Below the pieces are notes generated by a model. It did not search any database, was not told the DNA's origin, and saw nothing but the letters and a program-made list of their open reading frames with translations. This document shows positions 17,434 through 26,372 of a stretch of DNA of 44,527 nucleotides, piece by piece; within the stretch, counting starts at the first letter, position 1, and every line of letters starts with the position of its first letter. This DNA comes from Desulfobacteraceae bacterium (GTDB lineage: Bacteria > Desulfobacterota > Desulfobacteria > Desulfobacterales > Desulfobacteraceae): positions 1 through 44,527 of the forward strand of contig QZLA01000196.1 of the NCBI GenBank assembly GCA_004796375.1. The letters are read 5' to 3'. The translations under genes and the position numbers were made by a program.

Positions 17434-18327
17434 CTATTTTATGAACTGATGCGCATGGTTAATGAACTCCCGGCAGACAGGTGACTGCTCCCGCCGGGAG
17501 TGATAGGTCAGGTAGAAATGACGGGTCAGATCCAGGCCCCTGACCGTCAGTGATGACAGATGGCCAAACGCCACATGATCCTCCACAGCCATGCTCGACA
17601 GGATGGAAACCCCGACTTGATTGAGTATTCCCTGGATAACTGAAGCTGTGTTTCCAAAGGTGACACTGATATTCAGATCTTCCATGCCAACACCTGCCTC
17701 CTCCAAAGCCCTGGAGATGGTAGACCAGGTGCCGGAGCCCTCCTCCCTGGCAATAAACGACTGCCCTAAAAGCATCTTGATGTCGATCTCATTTCGCCCG
17801 GCCCAATCATGATCCTTGGGAACAATCAAACGCATCTCATCTTTAAGCAGTTTTTCCTGGGTGAGCTGGGGATGATCCACTGCAGCGCCCACGATGCCGA
17901 TCTCAATTTTCCCGCTGAGAATATCTCCTGTCACCTGACTGGTGTCACCGGCAGACACTGCAATTGAGATCTCATCAAATCTCTGTTTAAAAGGACCGAT
18001 CAGCTTGGGGATAATATAACTTGAAGGGATGGTGGACCCGCCGATATGCAGGGTGCCTTTTATTTTTCCCAGAAAATCATATATGGCTTCCTTGGTCTGG
18101 TTTTCCAGATCAAGAAGCTTTGTGGCATATTCATACAGGATCTGCCCCGCCCGGGTCGGAACCGACTCTTTGCCCAGGCGGTCGATCAATCGGCAGTTAA
18201 AGTAGGCTTCAAGCTCTTTGATATGTGAGCTGACCGTTGGCTGGGACAGGTGGATCTCTTCAGAGGCTTTTGAAAAACTCTTGGTTTCAACCACCTTGGT
18301 AAATATTTTAATCTGCCACAAATCCAC
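17434..18327 (-). CDS. LysR-family transcriptional regulator, resembling the selenium-metabolism-associated type
   Basis: A 297-residue LysR regulator. The N-terminal winged helix (residues 1-60) carries the recognition region HLSQPTVSSHIKELE; the effector domain begins at KIKGTLHIGGSTIPSSYIIPKL and includes GKIEIGIVGA. This wording is what I recall of the LysR group annotated in Desulfobacterota and Clostridia as selenium-metabolism-associated; that subfamily call needs a profile search. It starts with GTG (AAGGA about 10 bases upstream), 6 bases after coaD stops, so it is probably read with the lpxC-coaD cluster. It faces the crotonase relic. If the subfamily is right, it ties in with the selenoprotein candidate at 38187. 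Confidence 0.85.
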   Translation of the reverse strand: MDLWQIKIFTKVVETKSFSKASEEIHLSQPTVSSHIKELEAYFNCRLIDRLGKESVPTRAGQILYEYATKLLDLENQTKEAIYDFLGKIKGTLHIGGSTIPSSYIIPKLIGPFKQRFDEISIAVSAGDTSQVTGDILSGKIEIGIVGAAVDHPQLTQEKLLKDEMRLIVPKDHDWAGRNEIDIKMLLGQSFIAREEGSGTWSTISRALEEAGVGMEDLNISVTFGNTASVIQGILNQVGVSILSSMAVEDHVAFGHLSSLTVRGLDLTRHFYLTYHSRREQSPVCREFINHAHQFIK

Positions 18328-18333
18328 TTGAGA

Positions 18334-18834
18334 TTATTCCTTCATCTTTGGAAATTTTTCTTTAAGTTTCTGTTTCACAAATACAGGGACCATCCCGGTG
18401 ATATCTCCCCCGAACTGAGCAGCTTCTTTGATGATGGAAGAACTGGTGAAGATCCATCGCAGACCGGTCATTAAAAATATCGTTTGCACCTCTCTGCACA
18501 ACCGCCGGTTCATCAATGCCATCTGGAATTCACTCTCAAAATCGGAAATCGCCCGCATACCCCGAATAACTGCTGTTGCATTCTGCATTCTGGCATAATC
18601 CACCAGAAGGCCGTCAAATGCATCAACCGTCACATTCTCACCATTATTGAAACTCTTCTTAATCATTTCAACCCGTTCCTCGACAGTGAAAAGCGCTTTT
18701 TTAGAGGGGTTGTTCAATATAGCCACAATGACCTGATCAAAAATCTTCAACGCCCGCTCAACAATATCGATATGCCCGTTGGTAAACGGATCAAATGATC
18801 CCGGGTATACAGCAATTTTGATATTCTTACTCAT
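18334..18834 (-). CDS. coaD: Phosphopantetheine adenylyltransferase
   Basis: Catalyses the penultimate step of coenzyme A synthesis, making dephospho-CoA from 4'-phosphopantetheine and ATP. The 166-residue protein has the nucleotidyltransferase signature YPGSFDPFTNGHIDI (with the TxGH motif), AVIRGMRAISDFESEF in the middle and the SSSIIKE motif near residue 130. Length is standard. It follows rsmD by 26 bases in the same direction, the common rsmD-coaD order in bacteria, and precedes the LysR gene by 6 bases. GGGGA lies about 9 bases upstream of its ATG. Confidence 0.97.
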   Translation of the reverse strand: MSKNIKIAVYPGSFDPFTNGHIDIVERALKIFDQVIVAILNNPSKKALFTVEERVEMIKKSFNNGENVTVDAFDGLLVDYARMQNATAVIRGMRAISDFESEFQMALMNRRLCREVQTIFLMTGLRWIFTSSSIIKEAAQFGGDITGMVPVFVKQKLKEKFPKMKE

Positions 18835-18860
18835 CAGCAGTCTTCCCCTTGGTTGTGATG

Positions 18861-19415
18861 TTAAATTGATCGATTCCTCAAAAAGGTAACAAATGACTTT
18901 GAGTATTTTTTTTGCCGTAAGATGTCAAGCCCCTTCATCTCCGCAAAGGGATTCTCCTTGATTGAATGATCGGCAACGATGACCGTGTCGGGATGCATCA
19001 GTTCCCTGAACCAGGCCAGGCGGAACACCTGCCCCAAAAACCCTTGCTCATATGGGGGATCCATAAAAATGAGATCATACGGGCCTTTTGGTATCTTCAA
19101 AGGCCGGATATCCAAGATGTCCAGGCAGAGCACCTGGCACACATCCTCTTCCCGGCATCGGCGGATATTCTCTTCAACGATCCGGCAGGCCAGGGGTGAA
19201 CTGTCAATGAATATGGCCTCCTTTGCACCGCGGCTGATCGCTTCAAGACCCATGGCGCCGGTGCCGGCAAAAAGGTCCAGAACCCGGGCGCCCTGACTCC
19301 TGGTTCCCAGGCTGTTGAAAACAGCCTCTCTTGCCCGGTCTGACGTTGGCCGGATATCATAGTTTTCAGGACGCTTGAGCTTCCTCCCCCGGTGTCGCCC
19401 ACTGATGATCCGCAT
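18861..19415 (-). CDS. rsmD: 16S rRNA (guanine966-N2)-methyltransferase
   Basis: SAM-dependent methyltransferase that modifies G966 of 16S rRNA in the small subunit. The 184-residue protein starts with the family's RIISGRHRGRKLK, has the SAM-binding motif VLDLFAGTGAMGLEAISRGA (split between residues about 50-70) and the catalytic motif FMDPPYEQG. The ATG at 19415 (GGAG 10 bases upstream) is chosen over a GTG three codons earlier, which would leave no room for a ribosome-binding site. It lies 38 bases after ntrX and immediately before coaD. Confidence 0.94.
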   Translation of the reverse strand: MRIISGRHRGRKLKRPENYDIRPTSDRAREAVFNSLGTRSQGARVLDLFAGTGAMGLEAISRGAKEAIFIDSSPLACRIVEENIRRCREEDVCQVLCLDILDIRPLKIPKGPYDLIFMDPPYEQGFLGQVFRLAWFRELMHPDTVIVADHSIKENPFAEMKGLDILRQKKYSKSFVTFLRNRSI

Positions 19416-19453
19416 CGTGTTCACACTCCGCTATGAAGACCGGAAAACGCCAT

Positions 19454-20815
19454 TCATGATTCAGACCCTTTGCCTGTCAGCTCGATCACATGCGCTTGTG
19501 TCACCCCGATCCTTTGTGCCACCCGGTCGGTATCCCCCCCGGCTGCGGCAAGCTTGCATCTTACAAACTCTTTTTCAAAGGCTGCCATGGCATCCTCAAG
19601 CCGTTCAATACTGAAGATCTGCCGCCGCTCCCTGCCATCCGGGCTGGAAAACTCCGGGTTATAGGGCGCCGGAATATCTGAGGCATCGATGACCTCTTTG
19701 TGCACCATGATGGTCAACCGTTCCACCAGGTTCTTAAGTTCCCTGACATTCCCTTTCCAGTCGTTGTGGACAAGCAGCTCCATGGCTTCCGGCGCCAGGC
19801 TCTTTTTAACCTGGCCTTCCGCCTGTGCGGCTTTTTTAAGAAAAATGTCAACCAGCATGGGGATATCCTCTTTCCGCTCCCTCAGGGCCGGTACATGTAT
19901 GGGAATCACATTTAGCCTGAAAAACAACTCCTCCCTGAAGCGGTTATTTTTGATCTCCTCTTCGATATTCTTGTTGGTCGAGGCAATGATGCGGGCATCC
20001 ATCTGAATGTCCCGTCCACCGCCAATCCTTTGGAATGTCTTCGATTCAAGGGTTCTGAGAATTTTGGCCTGGGTATTGAGATTCATATCCCCGATTTCAT
20101 CCAGAAACAATGTACCCTTGGCTGCCAGTTCAAACTTACCCTTCATCTTGGATGTCGCCTGGGCAAAGGCCCCTTTTTCATGACCAAACAGTTCGCTTTC
20201 AAGATTTTCTTCAGGGATTGCCGCACAATTAATAATGATAAACGGTTCTTCCGGCCGCGTACTGAATTGATGTATGGTTCGGGCAACAAGTTCTTTTCCC
20301 GTACCATTCTCTCCGAAAATAAATATGGAGGCATCGCTGGGTGCGGCGCTCATTACATCCTGGTACAACTTCTGGACTGCCGGGCTGGTGCCGTTTATGG
20401 AGTTCCGCTCAATGGTTTTCTTTCTCAGGTATTTGTTTTCCTCTTCCAGCCGCCTGAAATCCAGGGCATTGTTGATGGTGACAATCACTTTGTCTATGGA
20501 CAACGGCTTTTCAAGAAAATCATAGGCACCAGACTTGGTGGCGTCCACGGCAGATTCGATACTGCCGTGACCTGTGATCATCACCACAGGAAGGCTGGGA
20601 TACTCCTCTTTGATCTCTTTTAAGGTTTCAATCCCGTCCATGCCCGGCATCCAGATATCCAGCAGGACAATATCAGGGGACCTGTTTTCAATCTGCTTTA
20701 ATGCTTCATACCCGTTATGGGCGTGCATCACTTCAAATCCATCGTCCGACAAAATCCCCTCAAGGGACTCGATTATGGTGGCTTCATCATCAACAATTAA
20801 TACTGCTGGATACAT
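19454..20815 (-). CDS. NtrX-type sigma-54-family response regulator with an altered GAFTGA loop
   Basis: Response regulator paired with the NtrY-like kinase upstream. Domains of the 453-residue protein: receiver (1-120, phosphoacceptor Asp53 in LLDIWMPGMDG, conserved Thr81 and Lys103), AAA+ ATPase (about 140-370, Walker A GENGTGKE at 168-175, Walker B GTLFLDEIGD), and a C-terminal Fis-type helix-turn-helix (about 415-450). The loop that normally contacts sigma-54 reads GAFAQA (215-220; bases 20156-20173) rather than GAFTGA. The Thr and second Gly are the residues most needed for sigma-54 contact, so this protein may not activate sigma-54 promoters in the usual way. AGGAG lies five bases before the ATG. 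It follows ntrY by 29 bases. Confidence 0.92.
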   Translation of the reverse strand: MYPAVLIVDDEATIIESLEGILSDDGFEVMHAHNGYEALKQIENRSPDIVLLDIWMPGMDGIETLKEIKEEYPSLPVVMITGHGSIESAVDATKSGAYDFLEKPLSIDKVIVTINNALDFRRLEEENKYLRKKTIERNSINGTSPAVQKLYQDVMSAAPSDASIFIFGENGTGKELVARTIHQFSTRPEEPFIIINCAAIPEENLESELFGHEKGAFAQATSKMKGKFELAAKGTLFLDEIGDMNLNTQAKILRTLESKTFQRIGGGRDIQMDARIIASTNKNIEEEIKNNRFREELFFRLNVIPIHVPALRERKEDIPMLVDIFLKKAAQAEGQVKKSLAPEAMELLVHNDWKGNVRELKNLVERLTIMVHKEVIDASDIPAPYNPEFSSPDGRERRQIFSIERLEDAMAAFEKEFVRCKLAAAGGDTDRVAQRIGVTQAHVIELTGKGSES

Positions 20816-20844
20816 GCGTACTCCTATTGCTTTAACTCAACCGG

Positions 20845-23061
20845 TCAGGATACCGGGAGTTCAATTATAAATTTTGCTCCTTTAGGCTTGTTGTCCTGTA
20901 CACGGATCACCCCATGATGATCTGATATAATGGAACTGACAATGGCCAGCCCAAGTCCCATACCTGACCGCTTCGTCGAAAAGTAGGGCTCAAACAGCTT
21001 GGTTTTCTCTTTATCAGATATGCCTTTCCCATCATCCGCAATCTCTATTCTTACCATTTTCAGAATCGGGTCGTGGGAGACATCGATGGTAATGCTGCCT
21101 TTTTTATTGATGGCAGAGATGGCGTTGTCCAGAAGATTGATAAATGCCTGCTTCATATGCTGGGGATCCAGATTCAACACCGGAAGGTTGTCAGAGTAGA
21201 CCGCCCGCATATCCACATTCTCCAGCCCTTCACGATACAGGACCATGGTTTCCTCTATCAATGTGTCAATACGGCACTTGGCCATATTGGTGTCCGGAAA
21301 TTTGGCAAACGTGGAAAACTGATTGACCAGATTTCGAATCAGGTCCACGTGATCCACAATTGTCTTGGTACATGAATCGAAAATCTCATCATTCACCTGC
21401 TCTCCGTATTTACGCTTGAGCCGCTGTGCAGACAGCTTGATCGGTGTCAGCGGGTTTTTCACCTCATGGGCAATTCTCCGTGCCACCTCACGCCATGCAG
21501 CCATCCTCTGCGCTTTTTCCAGTTCGGTCAAGTCATCGAACACCAGGACAAATCCGATATCCTTACCGGTGTCATCTTTCAATATGGAAAAATGGATGTA
21601 CAAATGCTTGGGGTTTCCCTCAATGGACACAGCCAATGGGAACTCATCGCTTTCAAGTCCTGCGGCCACCTTATTGGTGATTTTCTGTGCCACCGCCAGG
21701 TAGCTGCCCTTGAGAATACTTCGATAATCCTGGTTCAGGATATCACGGCTGTTGATACTGAGCATGGATTCTGCGGCCTTGTTCATGGTGGCGATCCTGC
21801 CTCTACTGTCTATGGAGATGACACCGGCAGAAATATTTTTCAGGACCACCTCCATATACTGCCGGCTCTTTTCCAGCTCGGCATACTGCTGCTGGAGCAT
21901 TTTTCCGGACAGGGCCAGCTGCTCCCTCCCCAATGCCAGCTCTTTGGTCATGCTGTTGAAATTCTTGATCAGGGTTCCCAACTCATCATCGGTTTCAAAA
22001 TCGATTTGATAATTCAAATCGCCCTTAGATACCCGCTGGGTGCCTTCTGCAAACTTGGTTAGCGGGATGGTGATCGATTTGGCAAGATGAAACCCGAACC
22101 AGATGGCACAAAAGATCACCAGGAGTGCAACAATGGTCAGGGCGATGTAATTGGATATCTGTGCCGGTTTCTTGGCAAGTTTAAGCTGGTGGTATTCCTG
22201 AATCCCCTTGGATATTGATTTGAGATCCTCTGACAGATCCAATGGGATCCAGGTCGTCATGACAAGGAACGCCTTGGCGTTTTCAGGATTCTCCCCATAC
22301 GGGATCGGTGATACGGTCCGGACCAGTTCACCGGCGGTCAGCTCCTGGGTGATGGTTCTGGTGTCCGCATCAATGGGAATGTTGGTGAGTTCATCACTGG
22401 TCAAAAGCCCGAAATGCTGACTTTCCAGAGCAGTATCCAGTGACAGGCTGATCCGCTTGGCCTCGGAAGAATAAACCTCTACGGCGCTCCGGTTGAATGC
22501 CCGCTGCACCACCTGGGTATATCTCGACAATTTTTCATAATTTTCCTTGAGGTACAGCTTCCTTGAATCGATCTGATATGCTGCCCGCTGGATAAAAAAG
22601 ACATCTTTGTTTTCAATGTACTCATATAATTTCTGCCCTACCGACAATGAACTCTCAAGCGTCTGTTCGACCGGTGCATTGAACCAGAATGCAAGGGAGG
22701 TTGAGATAAAATGGATGGAGAAAAAAAAGAGAACACTGGTGGGCAGCAAAGACAATGTGATGAATGTTGCTGTCAATCTGGTTTTCAGTTTGGTCCCGAG
22801 GATATTTTTCTTTTTCTCATAATACAGTTTTGCCAGATTTCTAAATACCAGCAGGATCAACGACAGCAGTAAGAGGAGGTTCAGGTTGATCAGGATAAAC
22901 ATCAGTACCGTGCTGGATACCGGAAAATCACTCCCGAAATTGGTGATGCGTGTTTCTATAAAGGTCAACACGCCCACCGCCAGCAGGATCACCACGATAA
23001 GAACCACCTGACTCTTTTTGCTTTGGGTCTGCCTTGGCTGATCCGGAATCGTTTTTTCCAT
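20845..23061 (-). CDS. NtrY-type membrane sensor histidine kinase
   Basis: A 738-residue inner-membrane kinase. Three N-terminal transmembrane segments (about residues 19-36, 50-72, 95-115), an extracytoplasmic region (about 120-300), another membrane segment (about 310-330), then HAMP, PAS (about 395-500), HisKA with His532 in ARRIAHEVKNPLTP, and HATPase_c with DDGKGISDKEKTKLF and GMGLGLAIVSSI. The H-box sequence and layout are those of NtrY, whose family responds to nitrogen or redox/envelope cues. It sits between a DUF4390 gene and the ntrX-type regulator, in an operon headed by lpxC; nothing tells the signal directly. Confidence 0.92.
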   Translation of the reverse strand: MEKTIPDQPRQTQSKKSQVVLIVVILLAVGVLTFIETRITNFGSDFPVSSTVLMFILINLNLLLLLSLILLVFRNLAKLYYEKKKNILGTKLKTRLTATFITLSLLPTSVLFFFSIHFISTSLAFWFNAPVEQTLESSLSVGQKLYEYIENKDVFFIQRAAYQIDSRKLYLKENYEKLSRYTQVVQRAFNRSAVEVYSSEAKRISLSLDTALESQHFGLLTSDELTNIPIDADTRTITQELTAGELVRTVSPIPYGENPENAKAFLVMTTWIPLDLSEDLKSISKGIQEYHQLKLAKKPAQISNYIALTIVALLVIFCAIWFGFHLAKSITIPLTKFAEGTQRVSKGDLNYQIDFETDDELGTLIKNFNSMTKELALGREQLALSGKMLQQQYAELEKSRQYMEVVLKNISAGVISIDSRGRIATMNKAAESMLSINSRDILNQDYRSILKGSYLAVAQKITNKVAAGLESDEFPLAVSIEGNPKHLYIHFSILKDDTGKDIGFVLVFDDLTELEKAQRMAAWREVARRIAHEVKNPLTPIKLSAQRLKRKYGEQVNDEIFDSCTKTIVDHVDLIRNLVNQFSTFAKFPDTNMAKCRIDTLIEETMVLYREGLENVDMRAVYSDNLPVLNLDPQHMKQAFINLLDNAISAINKKGSITIDVSHDPILKMVRIEIADDGKGISDKEKTKLFEPYFSTKRSGMGLGLAIVSSIISDHHGVIRVQDNKPKGAKFIIELPVS

Positions 23062-23113
23062 GATGAATGTAAATGTCCTGTATCTTGACGGGAACGTGTC
23101 CCTCAGGGCGGAT

Positions 23114-23686
23114 TCAATAAATAAAGTTAATCAGATACCAGTCTGTCTCAAAATCCCAGTATGACACGAAAAACAACACGTAATGCAGGTACAGCGGCAG
23201 GGTGACCTTATCCAGTTCCGCTTTGATCCGGATCTGATACTTTTCACCCTTGATCACATCGCTTATGCGGGCCACCCGGACATTGTTGATTCGTGTCATC
23301 AGAAGCTTGGCCTCATTGAATGATTTGGTCACCACGGGCTTGCCCGGTTTCCAGGGCCTGTATACGGTGAACTCCTTCTTCAGGGTGTTGTATTGTACCG
23401 TGGATTTAAACTCAACATCTCCAATTTTTGTGTCGAACCAGGTCTCCTGGTCATGGTACAGATAGATATAAAATGAAAATGTGGTTGGGATCCCATTTAA
23501 TACGGCCTGGTTGATTTTGGAAGTAAACGCTCCGTCCACTTCAAAGTATGCAATCAGATCATCCCGCGTATTGGCCAGCCTGATATTCTTAAGTACGGCA
23601 TTATCATCCGCACGGGCCGCAGGAGCGGATATCAGCAGGCACATCAGCGATACTACGCACAGGAGAATATGAATCATGCGGATCAT
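23114..23686 (-). CDS. DUF4390 exported protein
   Basis: A 190-residue protein with a signal peptide (hydrophobic core ILLCVVSLMCLLIS, cleavage after ARA near residue 26) and one beta-rich domain. The family is DUF4390, whose genes usually sit just before an NtrY-type kinase, as here; the molecular function is unknown, and a role as a periplasmic partner of the kinase is a reasonable guess. The longest frame starts at 23743 inside lpxC and would put 19 odd residues before the signal peptide, so the ATG at 23686 is preferred (another ATG is three codons further on). Confidence 0.8.
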   Translation of the reverse strand: MIRMIHILLCVVSLMCLLISAPAARADDNAVLKNIRLANTRDDLIAYFEVDGAFTSKINQAVLNGIPTTFSFYIYLYHDQETWFDTKIGDVEFKSTVQYNTLKKEFTVYRPWKPGKPVVTKSFNEAKLLMTRINNVRVARISDVIKGEKYQIRIKAELDKVTLPLYLHYVLFFVSYWDFETDWYLINFIY

Positions 23687-23708
23687 CGACTGTTGTCCAA
23701 TTTTGATT

Positions 23709-24581
23709 TTAATGCAACTCAACCGGGCCGGTTTCCCACGCATCCTTTTCCTCGAGCAGCTTTTTAATAAACAGGTGATTCAGCGTGTGCCCTGATTTAT
23801 GGGTCATGATATGCCCCTGGATAGGCATTCCGAGAAGGGCAAAATCACCAAGGCTGTCCAGCAGTTTATGCCTGACAAATTCATCCGGATACCTCAGGCC
23901 TTCGGCATTCAGTATTTTATCCTGATCAATGACAATGGCATTCTTAAGGCTCCCCCCTTTGCCCAGGCTGAACATTTTCAGGTAATCCAGGTCCCGGACA
24001 AACCCGAACGTCCTGGCCTGACTGATATCCTGTCTGAAATTGTTGCGGGTGCTGTCATAGCAAAGGGTCTGAGTCCCGATCAGCGGGTGGTCAAAATCGA
24101 TGCTGCAGGTGATCTTAAACCGGTTTTCCGGATGGGCAATGACATACTTATCCTGGTCCTTGATCTCCACATTTTCCTTGACGATAAAAAAATGCCTGGC
24201 CACACCTTGTGCTTCAATACCGGCATCAGCCAGTTTCAGGGTGAATTCCCTTGCCGAACCGTCCATGATCGGCATCTCATAATCATCGATCTCGACCAAG
24301 GCATTGTCTATGCCCAGACCTGCAAACGAGGCCATCAAATGCTCAATGGTGGATACAATGGCACCATTCGTGCCGATAACGGTGGCCAGACTCGTATCCA
24401 CCACATGCTTGAACAGGGCTTGGATATCCTGGGTTCCCGGAAGATCCACCCGCCTGAACTTTATGCCATGATTCTCCTTGGCCGGGTGGATGGTCATATG
24501 GGTCACCTTCCCGGAGTGAACCCCAACACCCTCGTAGGATACCGGTTGGGAGAGTGTCCGCTGCATATAATATTTTGCCAT
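23709..24581 (-). CDS. lpxC: UDP-3-O-acyl-N-acetylglucosamine deacetylase
   Basis: Zn-dependent deacetylase, the committed step of lipid A synthesis in the cytoplasm. The 290-residue protein has the family opening RTLSQPVSYEGVGVHSG and the zinc-site motifs: His in STIEHLMAS, and His/Asp in VRHKLLDSLGDFALLG; the catalytic C-terminal motif is KSGHTLNHLF. Full length. It heads a leftward cluster with DUF4390, ntrY and ntrX, an unusual setting for lpxC, which elsewhere sits in envelope or division clusters. A good promoter lies just upstream (24622-24650). Confidence 0.96.
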   Translation of the reverse strand: MAKYYMQRTLSQPVSYEGVGVHSGKVTHMTIHPAKENHGIKFRRVDLPGTQDIQALFKHVVDTSLATVIGTNGAIVSTIEHLMASFAGLGIDNALVEIDDYEMPIMDGSAREFTLKLADAGIEAQGVARHFFIVKENVEIKDQDKYVIAHPENRFKITCSIDFDHPLIGTQTLCYDSTRNNFRQDISQARTFGFVRDLDYLKMFSLGKGGSLKNAIVIDQDKILNAEGLRYPDEFVRHKLLDSLGDFALLGMPIQGHIMTHKSGHTLNHLFIKKLLEEKDAWETGPVELH

Positions 24582-24621
24582 GTCAGATAAGTACTACCTT
24601 GTTGTTACTCAATTTTTTTCT

Positions 24622-24650
24622 ATATATATCTGATTTCAGTAATGAAATCA
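24622..24650 (-). promoter_or_regulatory. Sigma-70 promoter of the lpxC-ntrYX cluster
   Basis: On the minus strand: TTGATT (24650-24645), a 17-base spacer and TATATA (24627-24622). The transcript would start near 24615, about 34 bases before the lpxC ATG. The surroundings are strongly AT-rich. Confidence 0.5.
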
Positions 24651-24679
24651 AAGTAATTGAGAAATTTCTTTGGTTTGGT

Positions 24680-24708
24680 TTGATTTTCTGATACTTATCC
24701 CATATCGT
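24680..24708 (+). promoter_or_regulatory. Weak sigma-70 promoter candidate of comM
   Basis: TTGATT (24680-24685), a 17-base spacer and TATCGT (24703-24708), in the 159-base gap shared with the divergent lpxC promoter. The -10 box is poor, so this is only a candidate. Confidence 0.3.
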
Positions 24709-24740
24709 GATTTAGATTTAACGCTTGGTGAGGAAAATCT

Positions 24741-26270
24741 ATGCTTTCAAAGGTAAAATCCGGTGCACTCCAGGGAATTGACGGAATCGTGATTGATGTG
24801 GAGACCGACATTTCATATGGCCTGCCGGTGTTTCACATGGTCGGTCTTCCCCAGGCAGCCGTGCGTGAAAGCAGGGAAAGGGTTAAGACCGCAGTGAATA
24901 ACTGCGGGTATCAATTCCCACCGGATCGCGTGGTCATTAACCTGGCACCTGCTGATATCAAGAAACAGGGAACAGGCCTGGACCTGCCGGTGGCTGTTGG
25001 CATCCTGGCCGCCTCAAACCTGATACCCGGCCCGGAACTTGAAGCGTGCATGTTTATCGGCGAGTTATCACTGGATGGACACGTCAAGGGCGTCAACGGC
25101 GTCCTCCCCATGGCCCTTGCAGCTAGAACAAATAAAATCCAGAAACTCTTCGTTCCTTTTGAAAACAGGAATGAAGCATCAGTAGTAAACGGCATTGAGG
25201 TCTACCCGGTCAGACACCTGTCCCAGATTGTGGCGTTTTTTACCGGTCACGAAACGATTGAACCCTGCGTCCCCTTGAAGGATATTTCGGCAAAAAAGCT
25301 AAGTGATACACACCCAGTCGATTTCTCTGACATCCAGGGCCAACAGCACGCAAAAACGGCACTGAAAATAGCCGCAGCCGGTGGGCATCACCTGATCATG
25401 AGTGGAGAACCCGGCTCAGGAAAAAGTATGATGGCCAAACGACTTCCCACCATACTGCCACAACTCTCTTTTGATGAGGCACTGGAGGTAACACGGATCT
25501 ATTCCATCCAGGGAATGACCGGAAATGACACTCCCCTGATCAGCCAGCGGCCGTTCAGGTCTCCGCACCACACGATTTCCGATGCCGGCCTGATCGGGGG
25601 AGGTTCAGCGCCTGATCCCGGGGAAATCAGTCTGGCACATCATGGCGTTCTGTTTTTAGACGAACTGCCGGAATTCAAAAAGAACGTTTTAGAAGTGCTG
25701 CGGCAGCCCCTTGAGAACGGAGAAATCACTATTGCCCGTGCCGGCTTCTCAGCAGTATTTCCGGCACGGGTGATGCTGATCTGTGCCATGAACCCATGTC
25801 CCTGTGGATTCCTGTACAGCGACCTTAAACCATGCACCTGCACCCAGCCCCAGGTCCGAAAATACCGGGCAAAACTGTCCGGGCCGCTCCTGGATCGTAT
25901 CGATATCCAGATTGAAGTACCTAAGGTGTCCTATAAGCAACTGTCCTCAACAAAAACCAACAACCAAGGCTCTGCATCGATCCGTTTTTGTGTGGAGGCT
26001 GCCCGCGCCGTTCAGGCAGAGCGTTTCAAGGGCACACCGATATCCTGTAATGCCGGTATGAATAATGAGATGCTGAGCAGACACTGTAAACTGGATGCAG
26101 ATTCGGGCATGCTGCTCGAAAAGGCGGTGAATACCCTTGGATTTTCTGCAAGGGCCTATCATTCTGTGTTAAAAGTCGCCCGCACCATTGCAGATCTGGA
26201 GAAACGTGTTAATATATGCAGCATGGACGTTGCCCAGGCGATTCAGTACCGGAGCTTTGACAGAAGTTAG
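24741..26270 (+). CDS. comM: YifB/ComM-family Mg-chelatase-like AAA+ ATPase
   Basis: A hexameric AAA+ helicase-like protein; ComM promotes branch migration during natural transformation, and homologues are widespread beyond competent species. The 509-residue product has the N-terminal Lon-protease-like ChlI domain (about 1-170, with VKTAVNNCGYQFP), the AAA+ core with Walker A SGEPGSGKSMMAKRL (about residue 225), RSPHHTISDAGLIGGG, Walker B LFLDELPEF, and the C-terminal Mg_chelatase_C domain. GAGG precedes the ATG at 7 bases. It is divergent from lpxC. Together with pilQ in the same window it is compatible with DNA uptake, but that link is only suggestive. Confidence 0.94.
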   Translation: MLSKVKSGALQGIDGIVIDVETDISYGLPVFHMVGLPQAAVRESRERVKTAVNNCGYQFPPDRVVINLAPADIKKQGTGLDLPVAVGILAASNLIPGPELEACMFIGELSLDGHVKGVNGVLPMALAARTNKIQKLFVPFENRNEASVVNGIEVYPVRHLSQIVAFFTGHETIEPCVPLKDISAKKLSDTHPVDFSDIQGQQHAKTALKIAAAGGHHLIMSGEPGSGKSMMAKRLPTILPQLSFDEALEVTRIYSIQGMTGNDTPLISQRPFRSPHHTISDAGLIGGGSAPDPGEISLAHHGVLFLDELPEFKKNVLEVLRQPLENGEITIARAGFSAVFPARVMLICAMNPCPCGFLYSDLKPCTCTQPQVRKYRAKLSGPLLDRIDIQIEVPKVSYKQLSSTKTNNQGSASIRFCVEAARAVQAERFKGTPISCNAGMNNEMLSRHCKLDADSGMLLEKAVNTLGFSARAYHSVLKVARTIADLEKRVNICSMDVAQAIQYRSFDRS

Positions 26271-26277
26271 CTTTACT

Positions 26278-26307
26278 TTGAAACGCCCGGATTAAAACCT
26301 GAATAAT
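26278..26307 (+). promoter_or_regulatory. Weak promoter candidate of hslO
   Basis: TTGAAA (26278-26283), an 18-base spacer and AATAAT (26302-26307), in the 102-base gap between comM and hslO. Confidence 0.3.
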
Positions 26308-26372
26308 ATTCATTAAAAAGATAGCTGTCGACCCGATAAGTTAAGAACAACTCTTCAAAGACCGATCCAAAA

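Noticed and set aside
23799-24590. A 263-codon open frame antisense to lpxC
   Set aside because: It has no recognisable domain and mirrors the codon pattern of lpxC, whose motifs are unmistakable.
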